From the NCBI GenBank assembly GCA_964035545.1, contig CAXIUT010000081.1:1-24441 (forward strand): a DNA stretch of 24,441 nucleotides, in the 5' to 3' direction. Positions within the stretch are counted from its first letter, which is position 1, and each line of letters opens with the position of its first letter. This DNA comes from Bugula neritina (lineage: Eukaryota > Bryozoa > Gymnolaemata > Cheilostomatida > Bugulidae). The notes beneath the pieces are model-generated. The model was not told the origin of the DNA. It did not search any database and worked only from the letters and a program-made list of their open reading frames with translations. Below, piece after piece: positions 1 through 12,682 of this stretch. A program made the translations under genes and the position numbers.

Positions 1-77
1 CCCAACCCCAACCCCAACCCCAACCCCAACCCCAACCCCAACCCCAACCCCAACCCCAACCCCAACCCCACCCCAAA
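1..77. repeat. Left telomere, C4A2 repeats
   Basis: Tandem CCCCAA units run from the first base. The last units are irregular (CCCCA then CCCCAAA) before unique sequence begins. The C-rich strand on plus at the left end is the orientation expected of a real chromosome end. G4T2 is the oligohymenophorean type (Tetrahymena-like), not the G4T4 of spirotrichs. Confidence 0.97.
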
Positions 78-153
78 CGATGTCATCGATAAGAAAATTC
101 TAATCAAATAATGAAGATATAAAAAATAATATGACTAACACTTTTTTAAATAT

Positions 154-1431
154 TCAAATTAAAGCTGAAGAGTTGAGTTTCCATGCCGGTGAGGAGTAAA
201 AAGTAGGTTTGCTATAATTTGAAGCTCCCGTATTTCTGGCTTTAAAAAAAGGCTTTTATTAAGGTTGCTTAGCTTGGCTATTTTGATTATTAGGAAGATT
301 TCGATTGCTGTTAGATGCCCGCATGTACTTGCTTCCTGGTTCTATTACTGTCTGCATTTATAAATTTTTGCCAGGATGATCTATTTTATGATTTCTCGTT
401 GTTTTTGAAACTCCATATCTTTCAAAATAGAGAGAAGATGTTGCTTTTTAACCTTATCTCTTGTATCTAGGATATTTGGAGTGCTAGTTATAACTTTGGT
501 CTTTATTTATTGCTCTTGAGCTACTACTTTTTTATGATTTTAAATCGCCTTTTTTCAAATTAGCTCTACTAGATTTAAAATATTCTATATTATCTATGAT
601 ATCATCTTCGTTTCGATGATTGGTTTGGAAATAATGTTTTATTTTACGGATATTTACTGGAGATTGAGGATCGACCATTGGAATGTATTTAAGATTACTT
701 ATATCTGGTTGCTTTATTGGACTACTTTACCAAGACTAGTATTATTCACTATTTTTCCTTCTAGGAGTTGTCTTTGCTTCTGATTCGATACCATCATTAT
801 TATACTGATATCTTGGATCATTTTGTGAATTAACATCAAATGCATTTCTGGGTTGAATGGGTGCTCCGACATATCCTCTAAGTTATTCTTTCAATTTCTT
901 TTATTTCATGATGGAATTGATGCTTTATTCTAGTTTAGACAGCCTATCAAGGACAATATCTTCGAACTAGTCACTATCTTATAAAGCTGATTCTGTGACT
1001 TGCGCTCTACTACTTGTATGATAATGACCGTTAGAAGTTTATTTAAAATCAGGATATTTGGAGGGTTGTTGTTTATTGAAAGTTTGAAACATTTATTCAT
1101 TGAGTTTAATATTAAGGTAGGGGTTGAAATTGTCTTGTTGATTATATGAGGAATGAGAAGTATCTGATGCTTCTGATCTAAATGAATTTTATATCTTGAT
1201 ATGACTTTTTCTATTGTTATGGTTTGATTTATAATCTGAGAGGTCATGATGATGTTTGAATCTACTGGTATTAGGAAAGTTTTTTCTATTCTTTTTTAAT
1301 TGTATCCAGGCAACTATCATAAAATTTTGTTGTTTTAGTTCAACGAAGGTTTCTAAGGATTCGATTACCTCTTCCAAAGATTATTAGTTCATTTAATTAT
1401 ATAGTAAATCGATAATCTCATTCAAATTCAT
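154..1431 (-). CDS. Hypothetical low-complexity protein, 425 aa
   Basis: A single uninterrupted frame from ATG at 1431 to TGA at 154-156 when TAA/TAG are read as Glu; no intron is needed. I do not recognise a family. The N-terminal 40 residues are acidic and helical (MNLNEIIDLLYNEMNEESLE onward, continuing ESLETFVELK). The middle is rich in Ser, Asn, Lys and Tyr. A short heptad-like segment lies near residues 160-190 (DRLSKLEESINSIMKEKKLK). The C-terminal half is basic and probably disordered. The stop lies only about 76 nt from the left telomere, so the 3' UTR and subtelomere are one short stretch. It is divergent from CFAP58 across 144 nt. The start is the first in-frame Met. Function unknown. 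Confidence 0.75.
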
Positions 1432-1575
1432 AATAACTATAACATATTAAATCATTAAAGAAAATTGATCAGAGACTATTGAATGAGGTATTAAAGTTGT
1501 TATCTATATTTTATTGATTGTTTTATTAATGTTTTGCGTTTATTGATTGACGATTTCTATAATAATTTGTAACTT
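1432..1575. promoter_or_regulatory. Divergent intergenic region between 154-1431 gene and CFAP58
   Basis: This AT-rich 144-nt spacer separates two start codons pointing away from each other, so by position it must hold both promoters. I see no recognisable factor site; short T-rich runs and ATTGATT-like motifs (TTTATTGATT occurs twice near 1510-1550) are the only repeated words. Confidence 0.45.
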
Positions 1576-4170
1576 ATGGACGAAGGGCAACCGATATAAC
1601 TGAATTATAAATAGATTGATTCTCTTGAGAGATAGTTTCAGCAGGTATTTTCTAATTGATTTAGATCCTTGTTGAGTTAGCAGGAGATCAATCTCTAGTC
1701 CGTTTCAAACATTAATATGATAGATTATACCGTGCATTACGTCGTAGTCACGATAACGAACGTATTCTTTATAACAAAATTACATAACTATCTAGAGATA
1801 TTGCCAATCAAACAGCTAAATTGAGATTGGCACTTAAAATGTCACAAGAAGATGCTCAAGCTATTGCTTATTTAAAACAATAGTTAGAAAAAACATTTAA
1901 AGTATTAGAACTATCCAAGGAAAGAGAAGAAAGAGCTAAACAAAAAATAGAAAGTATGAACTCGAAAATTGGTATTTTGGAAAGTAATCTACAACAGTTT
2001 CAAGCTAAATCAGCTGGACAGTCTAATGCTATTAATGATTTAAAAGAAAAAAGAGAACAATTAACTAAAGGTATTTTATGTTTTATTTAGAAAAGGATGA
2101 ACTAAATGATTTCTTGGCTAAAGTTAAAAGTTAATTATCTGAAAATTATGAAAAATTAAGATCAGTTGAGGCATAAAAAAGCTCTACCCAATCTTCTTTG
2201 AAAAGTTTAGAAAAAGATATTCAATAAATTGAAGAAAAACTAAGAAAAGATGAAGGTAGAAAGGCTAAGATCCAAGAATAACTTGATAATTTAGCTAGAC
2301 AAAGAGATAGTGCAATCGGTTAAGTGAATAAATTTCATAGTTAACAAGAAAAGTTGAGTATTGCTATTCAAGAAAAAGAAGTATAAATTTAAAATTCCAA
2401 TAGTGAACTGCAAGAACTTAGAAATCAAACTGAAATAAAGCAGCAAGATATAAGAAAGCTTAAAGAATAATTTATTCATAAAACAGCTATAAAAGGAGAG
2501 CTAAATAGACAAAATATAAAGCTTGAAAAAGATAATGAAACATTAGGTAAATAATATAATGCAGCTGTTGGAGCTACATCTTCATATTAAAAACAAATAT
2601 AAAAATTAGGAACTGAACTAAGAAAGAGTGAAGAACAGTTTGAAACAGTGTTAAAGAATAACAAAATGGTTGAAAGAAGTCAGGAACAGCTGAAAAGATA
2701 AATTATCGATAGAAAGAAACTTAATTTTAGCGAGAGAGATGCTGTTTAGTAACTTGAAAAAGAAAGATCTATTTTAATGAGACAACTAACTGGATTATAA
2801 AGAGATTTCAAAGGATATAATTAAAAATTAACAAAAAAATAAAAATAAATTAGTACTTATTAAGATAAAATAAAAGAAGGTAATTAGACTATTTCTGGAC
2901 TTGATAAGACAAAAGTAGAAATTCAAAAGTTAAAAGAAATGTATGGTAAGAAAGCTGCTCTGGCTAATTCAAAATATCAACAATCTTTGTAAGAAATTAA
3001 GTTGAAGGGCAACTTGATCAGTGAATATCAGAAGAAAAATATATAAACAGAAAATAGATTGAAAGAACAGCAATAGATGTATGAATCTGCAAGATCTGCT
3101 AGAAATACTTATTCTAAAAATTTATCTTAAACTGAAGATTAAATAGCTTAGATCAAGAGAAGATACAAAATTGTTAACCATCAGATTAATCAGTTGAAAT
3201 AATAAATATAAGCTAAGGAAGTTGCACTTGCTAAAGAACATTTCTAGCATAAAAAGAAAGATCAGACTTTATTGGAACATAGTAGATAATTATAGAAGAA
3301 AAAGAAGGAGATGGATGCCAAAAGATAAATAATAAAAAACTTTTCGAATTAAATATCAAAACTTCATTCTAGTATCAAACAACTGTAGACTGAAAGACAA
3401 CATAAAAAAGATTAATATGAACTTATTTTGGCAGAAAGAGATATTCTTGGAACTCAATTGATTAGAAGAAATGATTAGTCTGCTCTTCTTTATGAGAAAA
3501 TCAAAATACAACAGTCTACTTTGGCTAGAGGTGAGACAGCTTTTCGTGAGAGATTGGCTGATTTGAAACTTCTTGATTATAAAACAGGAGATCTTAAAAG
3601 AGAGTTAAAAATATTAATGAGATAAAGTAGTAAAATATCTCTTTACAAGAATGAAATTTATGGTCTTCAAAATGAACTTATTGAATAAAAATTAAAAGTT
3701 AAAGCTCTTTCTTAATAACTTTAGAATCCTTTGAACGTACATAGATGTCGAAATTTGTAAGGAACTGATCCAGATGTCTACTAGATGAAGTAAAAGATAA
3801 AAACTCTTCAGAAGAGATTGATTTACAAGACTGAACAGGTGGTCGAGAAAGAGGTACTTGTTCATCAAAAGGAAAAACAAATCGAATAGATCAGATAAAT
3901 TATGAAACGTCAACCAGGATTAGATGTTGCTTAAAGTCTATCTATTCTACAAAAGAATTTGAATTCCAAAACACGTAAAATGAAAGAATTTGCAGGTGAG
4001 ATCAATATGTATCAGGCTAAGGTATTTTAATTTTAATATAGACTAATCAAATGAAATACGATACTGAAAGGATCCAGAAGGAGATCCAATAAATTAGAAG
4101 GAAATATAATGAACAGAAGAAGAGGGAACAGATTAACCAGGAAAACTAAAAGTTACTGAAGATGGCATGA
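1576..4170 (+). CDS. CFAP58: CFAP58 (CCDC147) coiled-coil ciliary protein
   Basis: 844 aa after removal of three 20-nt introns (1645-1664, 2071-2090, 4022-4041); family members are about 870 aa. The N-terminus matches CFAP58: ELAGDQSLVRFKHEYDRLYR, then LALKMSQEDAQAIAYLKQEL. The C-terminal hallmark is also present: NPLNVHRCRNLEGTDPDVYE, then LQKRLIYKTEQVVEKE and RQPGLDVAESLSILQKNLNS. The two Glu in the LEGTDPDVYE stretch are TAA and TAG codons, supporting UAR = Glu. Almost the whole protein is predicted coiled coil. In animals and protists CFAP58 is an axonemal or periaxonemal protein needed for motile cilium or flagellum assembly; here that role is inferred from homology. Start: first Met, followed closely by the conserved block. 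It ends 31 nt before the next plus-strand gene. Confidence 0.95.
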
Positions 4171-4201
4171 TTCATATCCATATTATAAATGTATATTATA
4201 G

Positions 4202-4876
4202 ATGCATTATTTTCCTAATCAAAAAAACCTTCCATCCAAAAATAAATTTTCATACGCTACAGCCCAATAGTATACAGATCTAGTTAAGCGTTCAGTTGAA
4301 AAGCAATTAGTTCATTCAAAGTCAAGGCGAAAGAGTTCTATTTTTTCTCCTTTGAAGATCTTTCCTGCTTAGACAAACATCTAGTCTGAAGCATTAAGAC
4401 ATTAAAAATTAAGATAAAGAATAGGTAGGAGAAGTCAATCAAATAACAGTCGATAAATGAGTATTCCATCAAAATAGATCAGTAGATATAAGCTAACTTA
4501 ATCTGATTTGAAAAATGAAGGCATAATTGGGAAAAGGTCTTCTCAGAGGCAATATACAACCTATGAGAAAGAACATCTTTTGACTACTTTGGAGAAATAA
4601 AATAGCAGTCTTCTTTAGGATATCAAAAATGCAGAAAGAAAGATCAAGACAACTGAAATTTCTATAATAGAACAAAGAAATAGTCAAAAAATGCAAAGAT
4701 AGTTCTATTAACAACAAATCAATAAATTAAGATAAACTCTTGAACTACAAATTACTTCAAAATCTGACTCACTGCAAGAACTATCATAAGAGTGTAGTTT
4801 TGGATAGGAACTTAAAAATTATATGACTGGTAGTTCAAATTAATTTCTTTCAAATACATTTCAAAAAGATTTATGA
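4202..4876 (+). CDS. Hypothetical Ser/Lys-rich coiled-coil protein, 224 aa
   Basis: An intronless frame from ATG 4202 to TGA 4874-4876, 31 nt downstream of CFAP58 on the same strand. The N-terminal half is basic and Ser-rich (SKSRRKSSIFSPLKIFPAE), likely disordered. Residues of about 130-200 form a coiled coil (EHLLTTLEKENSSLLEDIKN, then IIEQRNSQKMQREFYEQQIN). No family recognised. Its stop lies only 26 nt from the stop of the convergent kinase gene, so the 3' UTRs must be minimal or overlap. The tandem position after CFAP58 may suggest a cytoskeletal role, but that is only inference. Confidence 0.7.
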
Positions 4877-4902
4877 TATTTTATCTATTTTCTGTGATAC
4901 TA

Positions 4903-5904
<1,002 letters not shown>

Positions 5905-5967
5905 TCGATCCAAACTATAATAAACTATTATCAAAACAACAAATATAAAACAATAAATATCAATCTA

Positions 5968-7487
5968 TCAAATCTATCTACCGTCTATAAGAACATTATT
6001 TTTCCACAAACCAGACAACTTCTTTCCTCCTATATAGGTGTAAGTTCCTTAACCATTTCTTTGCATTTATTTTACTTGTCCAATATATTGCTAGCCATTG
6101 CGATATATCATTTATCCGAAGACAAAATTATCTTCAATGAATTATCCTTTACAGATAGATCCAGCTGAAAATCTTAGTTCTCCTTATCCATGCATCTAAA
6201 AGTCACGATTTATTTTTCCTTTATAGATTCTTCCTCTTTAAAAAATCATCTCAACTGAACCCACTGGATCCTAGCCATCCCATATTCCACTAATACGGCA
6301 GCCATTGATCAAATATGATCCATGACCCCATTTCTTTGCCATTTTGAAAGTTCCAATAAATTTTTAACCTGAAGGCTAAATTATTATTCCAGAACCATGT
6401 CTTTTACCTAAAAACCACTCTCCCTGATACATACTACCATTAGAATAGATATAGGTTCCTATTCCATGTCTTTTATTTTATTTTAATTATCCAATATATT
6501 TATTTTTACCACACCATGTTCCTTACTTTTTGACTCCTGCTTCAAAAATGCCAAGAAAGTGTTCATTGTTATTCCAATAGTAGAAACCTTATCCATGAAA
6601 CATATCATCTTTGTAGTTTCCATAGTAATATTAATTATTTTAGAATATTTAAAGTGCCAAACCTTTTCTTCTACCATTTTTGAATTATCCATAGTAAATA
6701 TTGCCATTAATCCAGACTCCTTGATATCCTAGTTTTTTTGCTATTATTCTTGGTTCTTCTAGACAACTAGAAAGTGAGAGTTGATAGCTATTGATTTTTC
6801 TGTTGAATTTCTAGATTGAGCATTAAATGTTTTATTCTTATTTGTTATGAGGATTAACTTTGGAAGATGATGAACTTGTATACTATAGAGAAGATTAATG
6901 AGATTATCTTCTTTATCTTTAAGGAATATGTTGATTATTTATTGTATTTTGATTTCTCTATGATTATTTAGTTGGTTTATTTCTCTAATGAATCATATTG
7001 TTTGCTTAATTTTGTTTATTTTTCTATTTTCTCATTCGATTTATTTCATTCATATATGAATTATAATCAGTATTTTATGATTACTAAGTGTGAATAATTA
7101 TCTAATTATCTATTTGACTACTTTTTGCTTTTGTATCAATCTATTCTTGATTCTTTGATGATTTATTTGGTTCGTATTTTGGTTTTGTGTCTAAATACTA
7201 GGAATAACTTCTTTTTTCAGAGATTTAGCTGTTTTTTGGTGACTTTTATGATTAATTTTTTATTAATATTTTATCATTATGATATTTTGGAGTTATTTAT
7301 TAGTTATTCTAATTTATTTAAGACTATTATTTCTAAGTTTAAAGAATTTAGATATCAGAAGATCCACCAAAAGTACCTCTTTAAAATTAATTACTCTTTT
7401 ACTATTATTTTTTATCAATTTTGATTAACTTTGTTTATGATATTTACTACCAGGTGGAGAATTAGCTTTTTCTTTACTTTTTGACAT
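5968..7487 (-). CDS. MORN-repeat protein
   Basis: The C-terminal half (about 250 residues) is a run of roughly ten MORN repeats, e.g. [49 protein letters not shown] and [23 protein letters not shown] repeats bind phospholipids or act as scaffolds and are common in ciliate cortex and basal-body proteins. The N-terminal half is a low-complexity Glu/Lys/Ser/Asn region. The best start is ATG 7487 ([18 protein letters not shown]), but that frame must be shifted to join the main frame. A 26-nt GT-AG intron at 7377-7402 would do it, as would a 44-nt one nearby; neither is the usual 20 nt, so the first 40 residues are uncertain. With the 26-nt intron the protein is 497 aa. The stop is 63 nt upstream of the kinase start. 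Confidence 0.85.
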
Positions 7488-7567
7488 TTTTTGATGAACT
7501 AATGCTTTGATATTTTAAGTCATATACATTTTTTTTGAAAAAGGATTAACTTGATCAATCCAAGATA

Positions 7568-8311
7568 TCAATCGCTCAAGAGTTACTCTTTTTTAATGAT
7601 TTTATATTAGCATATTTTGATTATTGCCATAATTTTGACTGAATATATTTTTGATGCGTTTTTTATTTTTTACTATAGAATTATTTCATCTATTTTATAT
7701 TACTTTCTACTATAGATATCTCTTTTGAAATCAAGAGGATTCATTATATTAAGGATAAGTCCTCCAAGAGAATAAACTGATGAATTTAATTCTTAGTGAT
7801 TCAGATTCTATAGTTGTTCTGGAGCTGGATAGAACTGATACCAGTTATTCTTTTTACTTTATATTAGACTTTGCATATTGTTCATAGTAGGATGGAAAAC
7901 CAACTTAAAGATATCAGAATTTATCCTTCTGATTGAATATTATTTGATTAGTCTGTGTTCATAGCCTGAAGATCGAATTAGAAGAAGTGCTTTGGCTATT
8001 TGCGATAGAAGTTTCCAAATTTATTATTCACACAAAACCATATCTGAATCTTTGTGGGAAAGGAAGTAATTATGAAGAGATTATCCTTATTGAAAAATGT
8101 ATGATTTATTCTGATAAATAAAAACTGGACTGATATTGCCTGATCTGAATATACTATCTGGTAGAGTCTTATTTGACTCAATAACCAAATATTTTGAGTG
8201 AAATTTATGCCCGTATGCTTCACCTATGAATGCCTATTTAACATTGTTGAAGAGTGGAGTTGTTATTTTTCTTTATTGTAGATGTAGGGTTTCAAAAGTT
8301 TAATTTATCAT
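7568..8311 (-). CDS. Protein-kinase-like pseudokinase, 247 aa
   Basis: An intronless frame. The C-lobe outline is clear: EEEIWKLLSQIAKALLLIRS (helix E), then YEHRLIKEYSIRR in place of HRDxKxxN, FKLVFHP in place of the DFG strand, a retained YPAPEQL (APE motif) and SSVYSLGGLILNIM in the position of the DVWSxG helix F. The catalytic Asp of HRD is Leu, the Asn is Ser and DFG is absent. No glycine-rich loop or VAIK lysine is visible in the first 80 residues. It should therefore be unable to transfer phosphate and probably acts as a scaffold or allosteric partner (inference). It sits 80 nt upstream of the MORN gene and 38 nt downstream of the next gene. It could also be a decaying kinase, but the open frame and preserved fold positions argue for function. 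Confidence 0.7.
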
Positions 8312-8349
8312 TTTTATTATAAAACTGATAATTATAAATGATTATTTAA

Positions 8350-10740
8350 TCAAGTACTTATATTCTTCTTGTGTTTGTTGCGTCCTGATTGATTGGCTTA
8401 TTATTATTACTCTTCTGCTTAGATTATTGGAAGTGTTTTTTCGTATTTTCTTTTAGGAGATCCTCCATAACCACTCATCTGAAGCTAATTTATATGATTT
8501 CTATCTTTTACTTTTTTAATGGCGCTTCCTGTCTTTCCACTATTTGGATTTGAAAGTCTAATCTATGGTTAGTATTAGAAATTGGTATTTTCTTAAAGTG
8601 AACTTCGATATACTTGTGTTAGGTTAACTTTGTAGAATAGCTAATTATGCAAAATTAAATCCATTTTATCTATCTGGAGAAGAATTTTTTGATCGAGATA
8701 TTCTACTTTAAGTTCTTAATTTGATACTGAAAATGTCATCGTCATCGTTTTTTTTTTATTTACTGAATTTTTATTGAAGTCTAGGAGATTGTGAAGATTT
8801 ATCTCTTGACATTTTACTTTATAAATTGTTAAGACTACCAAATTCTTCTTCGTCTTATGATTTTTATTCAATCAAAGAAGGTGGTTTAGTAAGAGCTATT
8901 TTTGTTGAAAAAGGGACATTACTGTTATCTGGTTTCGGACTATCTTCATCTGATTATTTTTTTGATTTTTGAGAATTTCGAATAAAATGTTCAAAAGAAG
9001 TTCTTATGTTGTTGTCATTTGGAGTAGTTGCTCTTGAATAAGAATCTTCATCAACTTCGTCAATTTTTGCGATTTATTTTGTTAAAATTTATAGAGATTT
9101 TTTTCTACTTGAAGCACGTTATGATGGTGCTCCTTCTTCTGATGTAATTGATCCTTTTCTATTTTTTTGATCTTCCTCACTTTTTTTATCAGGATATTCA
9201 CTATGAATTGAAATATTGACTTCTGATACATTATGAGAGATGCTTTGTTATTGTAAGTTAAAACCTCTAAAAGAATCCTATCCTTAACTTTATTTCTTTT
9301 AAGATAATTCTGATCTTCTTTATCTATTTGATGGGCTAGATTGTTTTGCTTTTGAACTTGTTTTCTTTTATTCTTCACCTATGCTTGATATAACTAATTT
9401 TGCTCCAATTTCAAAAAATTTCTTTTCAGGCATTTTTTAATCATTTTATTTCTTTTCTTTTTAGGTCGAAATCTTAATTTATGATTGCCTACAACTTTAT
9501 TCAAGTAACTCTAATGTTTTAAATACCTCTTACTCACCAGATGATTGTGATACTTTATCTACTTCAATTGAAACATCTCCTTTCATAGTTCTTCTTGAGC
9601 GAGGTGATTTCTGATTACTACTAATTTTTGAATCATTGAAATATTCAAGATTGATAGATGAGTTATCTGGGTTGTATTCTTTAGGAGGTGTTGGATTTTG
9701 TACTTTTATTTTGAAACTGGTATCACCATATTGATTTTTCGAATGACTATTGGTACGATGATGTTCAGCTTTGAATATATCTTCTTGTGTGATGATACCT
9801 TCATTATTTTTAGGATTTAAATTGGTCATAAATGGTTCGGTTTGAAGCTTTCCTTTTAGAATTTATAAAATAGCTGGCTCTTGAAAGTTAAAGTTTGGAT
9901 TGTTGTTTATGACTTAAGGATTTTGATGGTATTTAGGTTGTACTTGTTTTACATTACTTTGTTGGATAAAATTGGGTCTTACTGGAGGATGATATTGATA
10001 GGCTTATGAATATATTTTATGATCACTATATGTGTTTGGAGGTGGATATTGAGGATATGGTACTGGAACATAGATAATATTTTTCTTTTGTTTTTTTTAA
10101 CATTTTAAGTTTTAAGTGATTTCTTTTTATATATTTTTTCATTCGATTTCGATCTATCATAAAATAGTTTTTTATGAGAAAGAGTTCTTTTCATTGAACT
10201 TATCTATATTTACAAAGTCTATAACTCATGATTTATTACTACACTTTTTCTTCTTCTTTATTATTTTAATTTTTTCTTTTTCTTATCGAATTCATTTGAT
10301 AGTTTTTTATATCTTTATTTTTGTTTATTTATTTTATGCTATAAATAACTAGTTTCTTCAAGAAGACCTTCAATGTACATTTACTTTCTTTTGATTATTT
10401 GCTTTTTTGATTGTTGTTGATATGATAAAAAGAGTACCATTTTTTGAGTAGAAAAAAGATCTTGAATATCTTCAATTGAAACTATTTGACTTTAACTATA
10501 AGAGTTATTATTTTATTCTTATTAAGCTTGAAGATTTCTACCTGATGCTAGAGGTAGATCTTTGAGAAGTTACATTGATTTTTGGCTATATCGATTACTT
10601 TCTAATTATCTGAACCCATTTAGAGCTAGAGAACTTGATACACTTAAAGAGTTATTTGTTACAAGTGAGGCTGAAGGATATTTGAGTGGAGTTTGATAAA
10701 ACGAATCGAAATGACTAGATGATGAATTTATTGTCGACAT
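8350..10740 (-). CDS. Large low-complexity protein with N-terminal coiled coil, about 783 aa
   Basis: A long Glu/Lys/Ser/Asn-rich frame from ATG 10740 to TGA 8350-8352. Order: Ser/Asn-rich head; basic coiled coil at about residues 120-200 (NKQKERYKKLSNEFDKKKKK); a Pro/Tyr-rich stretch (YVPVPYPQYPPPNTYSDHKI); then long acidic, Ser-rich disorder with several SPR/SPK motifs that could be phosphorylation sites. No family recognised. Two frame joins are needed. The first, near 10085-10101, is either an unusual 17-nt GT-AG intron or an indel in the neighbouring run of eight T. The second, near 8592-8613, fits a 22-nt GTAT...AAG intron or a one-base insertion. With both introns the length is an exact multiple of three. 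It could be two genes, but the frame between the joins is continuous for about 1.5 kb. Confidence 0.6.
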
Positions 10741-10798
10741 AATTTAATTAATAAACTATTGCTTTCTTTAATTTGTGATAATTTAAAAAGACATACAA

Positions 10799-12580
10799 TC
10801 ATAATTCCAATTAGTCTTATTATGTAGCTAAATTAGCTGATTTTGATGAACTGCCTTTGCTGATCAGTTACAAATATTGGTTAGGAGTTACAAAATTATG
10901 AGAAACATAGATTATTTGATATATGCTTTCAAATTATGATAGAGCTCTCATTTCATTGTAACCAATTGCTGAATTTAAGAACACTATGAGTCTTGGTCTA
11001 TCTTTTTTATCATTATCTATGCGGATCTTTTTCAAACCTAGAGTAGGGGCATTTTTGACAGCTGATTTTGAGTATTTGTCAGCTGCTGCTCCTACTCTTA
11101 AAAGTTTTAAATCTCCATGGCCTTGGTTTGATATTTATCGAACAATTTATTCGAGTGAAGATTGATGTCTATCAAGAATTTAATTTCCTTTGTGTTATTT
11201 TTTAGGATTTAATCTATAAGCATTAGGACCAACAAGTTTAGTAATATTTCTTTAGATTCCTTAATACTTGGTTTTTTTTAAGAATTTACTCAAAATACTT
11301 TGATCTTTTTATTTTAATTAAAGACACATTAAACCAATCAGTACCAGCTTTGCTTTTTATTTATTATCTATCGATTTTTCAAGATAATTAACTAGGTTAC
11401 TAAAGGCATCTTTTTCTTTAACTTTTTTACCATCTTAATTGGTCATCGATAGTAAAGATTGTTCAAGAAATCCTTGTTCTTTTAATTTCATATCTTCCAT
11501 ATTTGAAAGAATCTCTTCAAGAGCTTAATAGTGTAGAGTATATCTATCTTTAACATCCATATATTGAGGCATCTTTTTCATTACTTCAGAAAGTTTATTA
11601 ATATCTAGTTATGCTTGTTGTTAATTTTTCTGAAATTTAGCTGCTGCATGAGATTGACTAAATTCTTCAAAATCATTTGGTATTCCTTTGAGAGCTTGAC
11701 TTATATGCGAAGTTTTGTATTTTTAGAAAATTTCATCATTTTAATTCAATGTTAAAGTCTTCTTATCTTTTCCAAAATTAGTTACTTTATGATTTTCAAT
11801 GTTTTTCAAGTCATAAAATAATGGACCATAGTGATAGTCTCTTACCAAAGGACTAACTGCATCATAAGAACGATCAAGAATGAGAAAAGTCGTTAATGGA
11901 GCTGAACTATTATAATTAGGAACTGAAAACTTTTCAAAGGTTCTGAAAAGATTTTAAAATCTTTATTTGAGTCCTAAGGCGACCTTTTATGGAAAACTAG
12001 TTGATGAACTTTTTTGATAATATATTTCCACAATATAGAAGGCAGATAAAGTTGTAAGAATACTAGAGAGCTAATCAACTGTAGAATCAACGAAAAATGG
12101 TCCTTTTTCAATAGATTTCTGGAAAGAATTTTCTTCATAACTGCTTAGTTTGACTTAATTATGACTAAATAGACTGAAATTAAAATTAATTTATTTTAAA
12201 GTTTTGATTCTTTTCGCAAGGTTATTAGTTTGTGACAATTTGTCCATAATAGTTGGTGATATTTTAGAGAGAGTGAGAATATGAACTGATTTATAGTGAG
12301 GTTCTTAATCATCAGGAAAATCTTAGATAAGTAGATCCATTGAGCGAGGACTGATCAGATAGACAGCTTCAATTTGTTTATATTTTTTTCTTTTGAGTTA
12401 TAGTTTTTAGACAATCGTGATACCAAAATTAATGAGTTCCATCATTTTAATAGTGCTGCTTAACACCTTTAATCCATAGTTATCAACAATGAGGATAAAA
12501 TTAAGAGTATTACTGACTACTCTTACTGAATCGAATGCTACTTTTAATCTTTACTTGCACTATTCTTGAAGGCTATTCAT
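10799..12580 (-). CDS. Sec1/Munc18-family syntaxin-binding protein
   Basis: 593 aa, no intron, matching the usual 580-640 aa of SM proteins. Recognisable blocks: FILIVDNYGLKVLSSTIKMM, LINFGITIVEKLELKRKKYK, IEAVYLISPRSMDLLIEDF (domain 1, syntaxin clamp), LILDRSYDAVSPLVRDYHYG (domain 3a, highly conserved in the family), and near the C-terminus DRPRLIVFLNSAIGYNEMRA followed by VSHNFVTPNQYL. The N-terminal block is closest to Sec1/Munc18 (exocytic class) rather than Sly1, Vps33 or Vps45. SM proteins bind syntaxin and assembled SNAREs and are required for vesicle fusion. The same chromosome carries gamma-SNAP and a Rab. Start: first Met, 20 residues before the first conserved strand. The stop lies 58 nt upstream of the next gene's start. 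Confidence 0.92.
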
Positions 12581-12682
12581 CTATAATTTCTTAATTTTAA
12601 ATTGATAGATTTTGTTAAGAAATAAAGAATTTAATATAGCAAAGATTAACTGTTTAATATAAGACAAATAAAACAATCACTG

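Noticed and set aside
8000-8223. 75-residue minus-strand frame starting MKHTGINFTQ
   Set aside because: Out of phase with the pseudokinase frame, which runs through the same bases and carries the kinase-like motifs.
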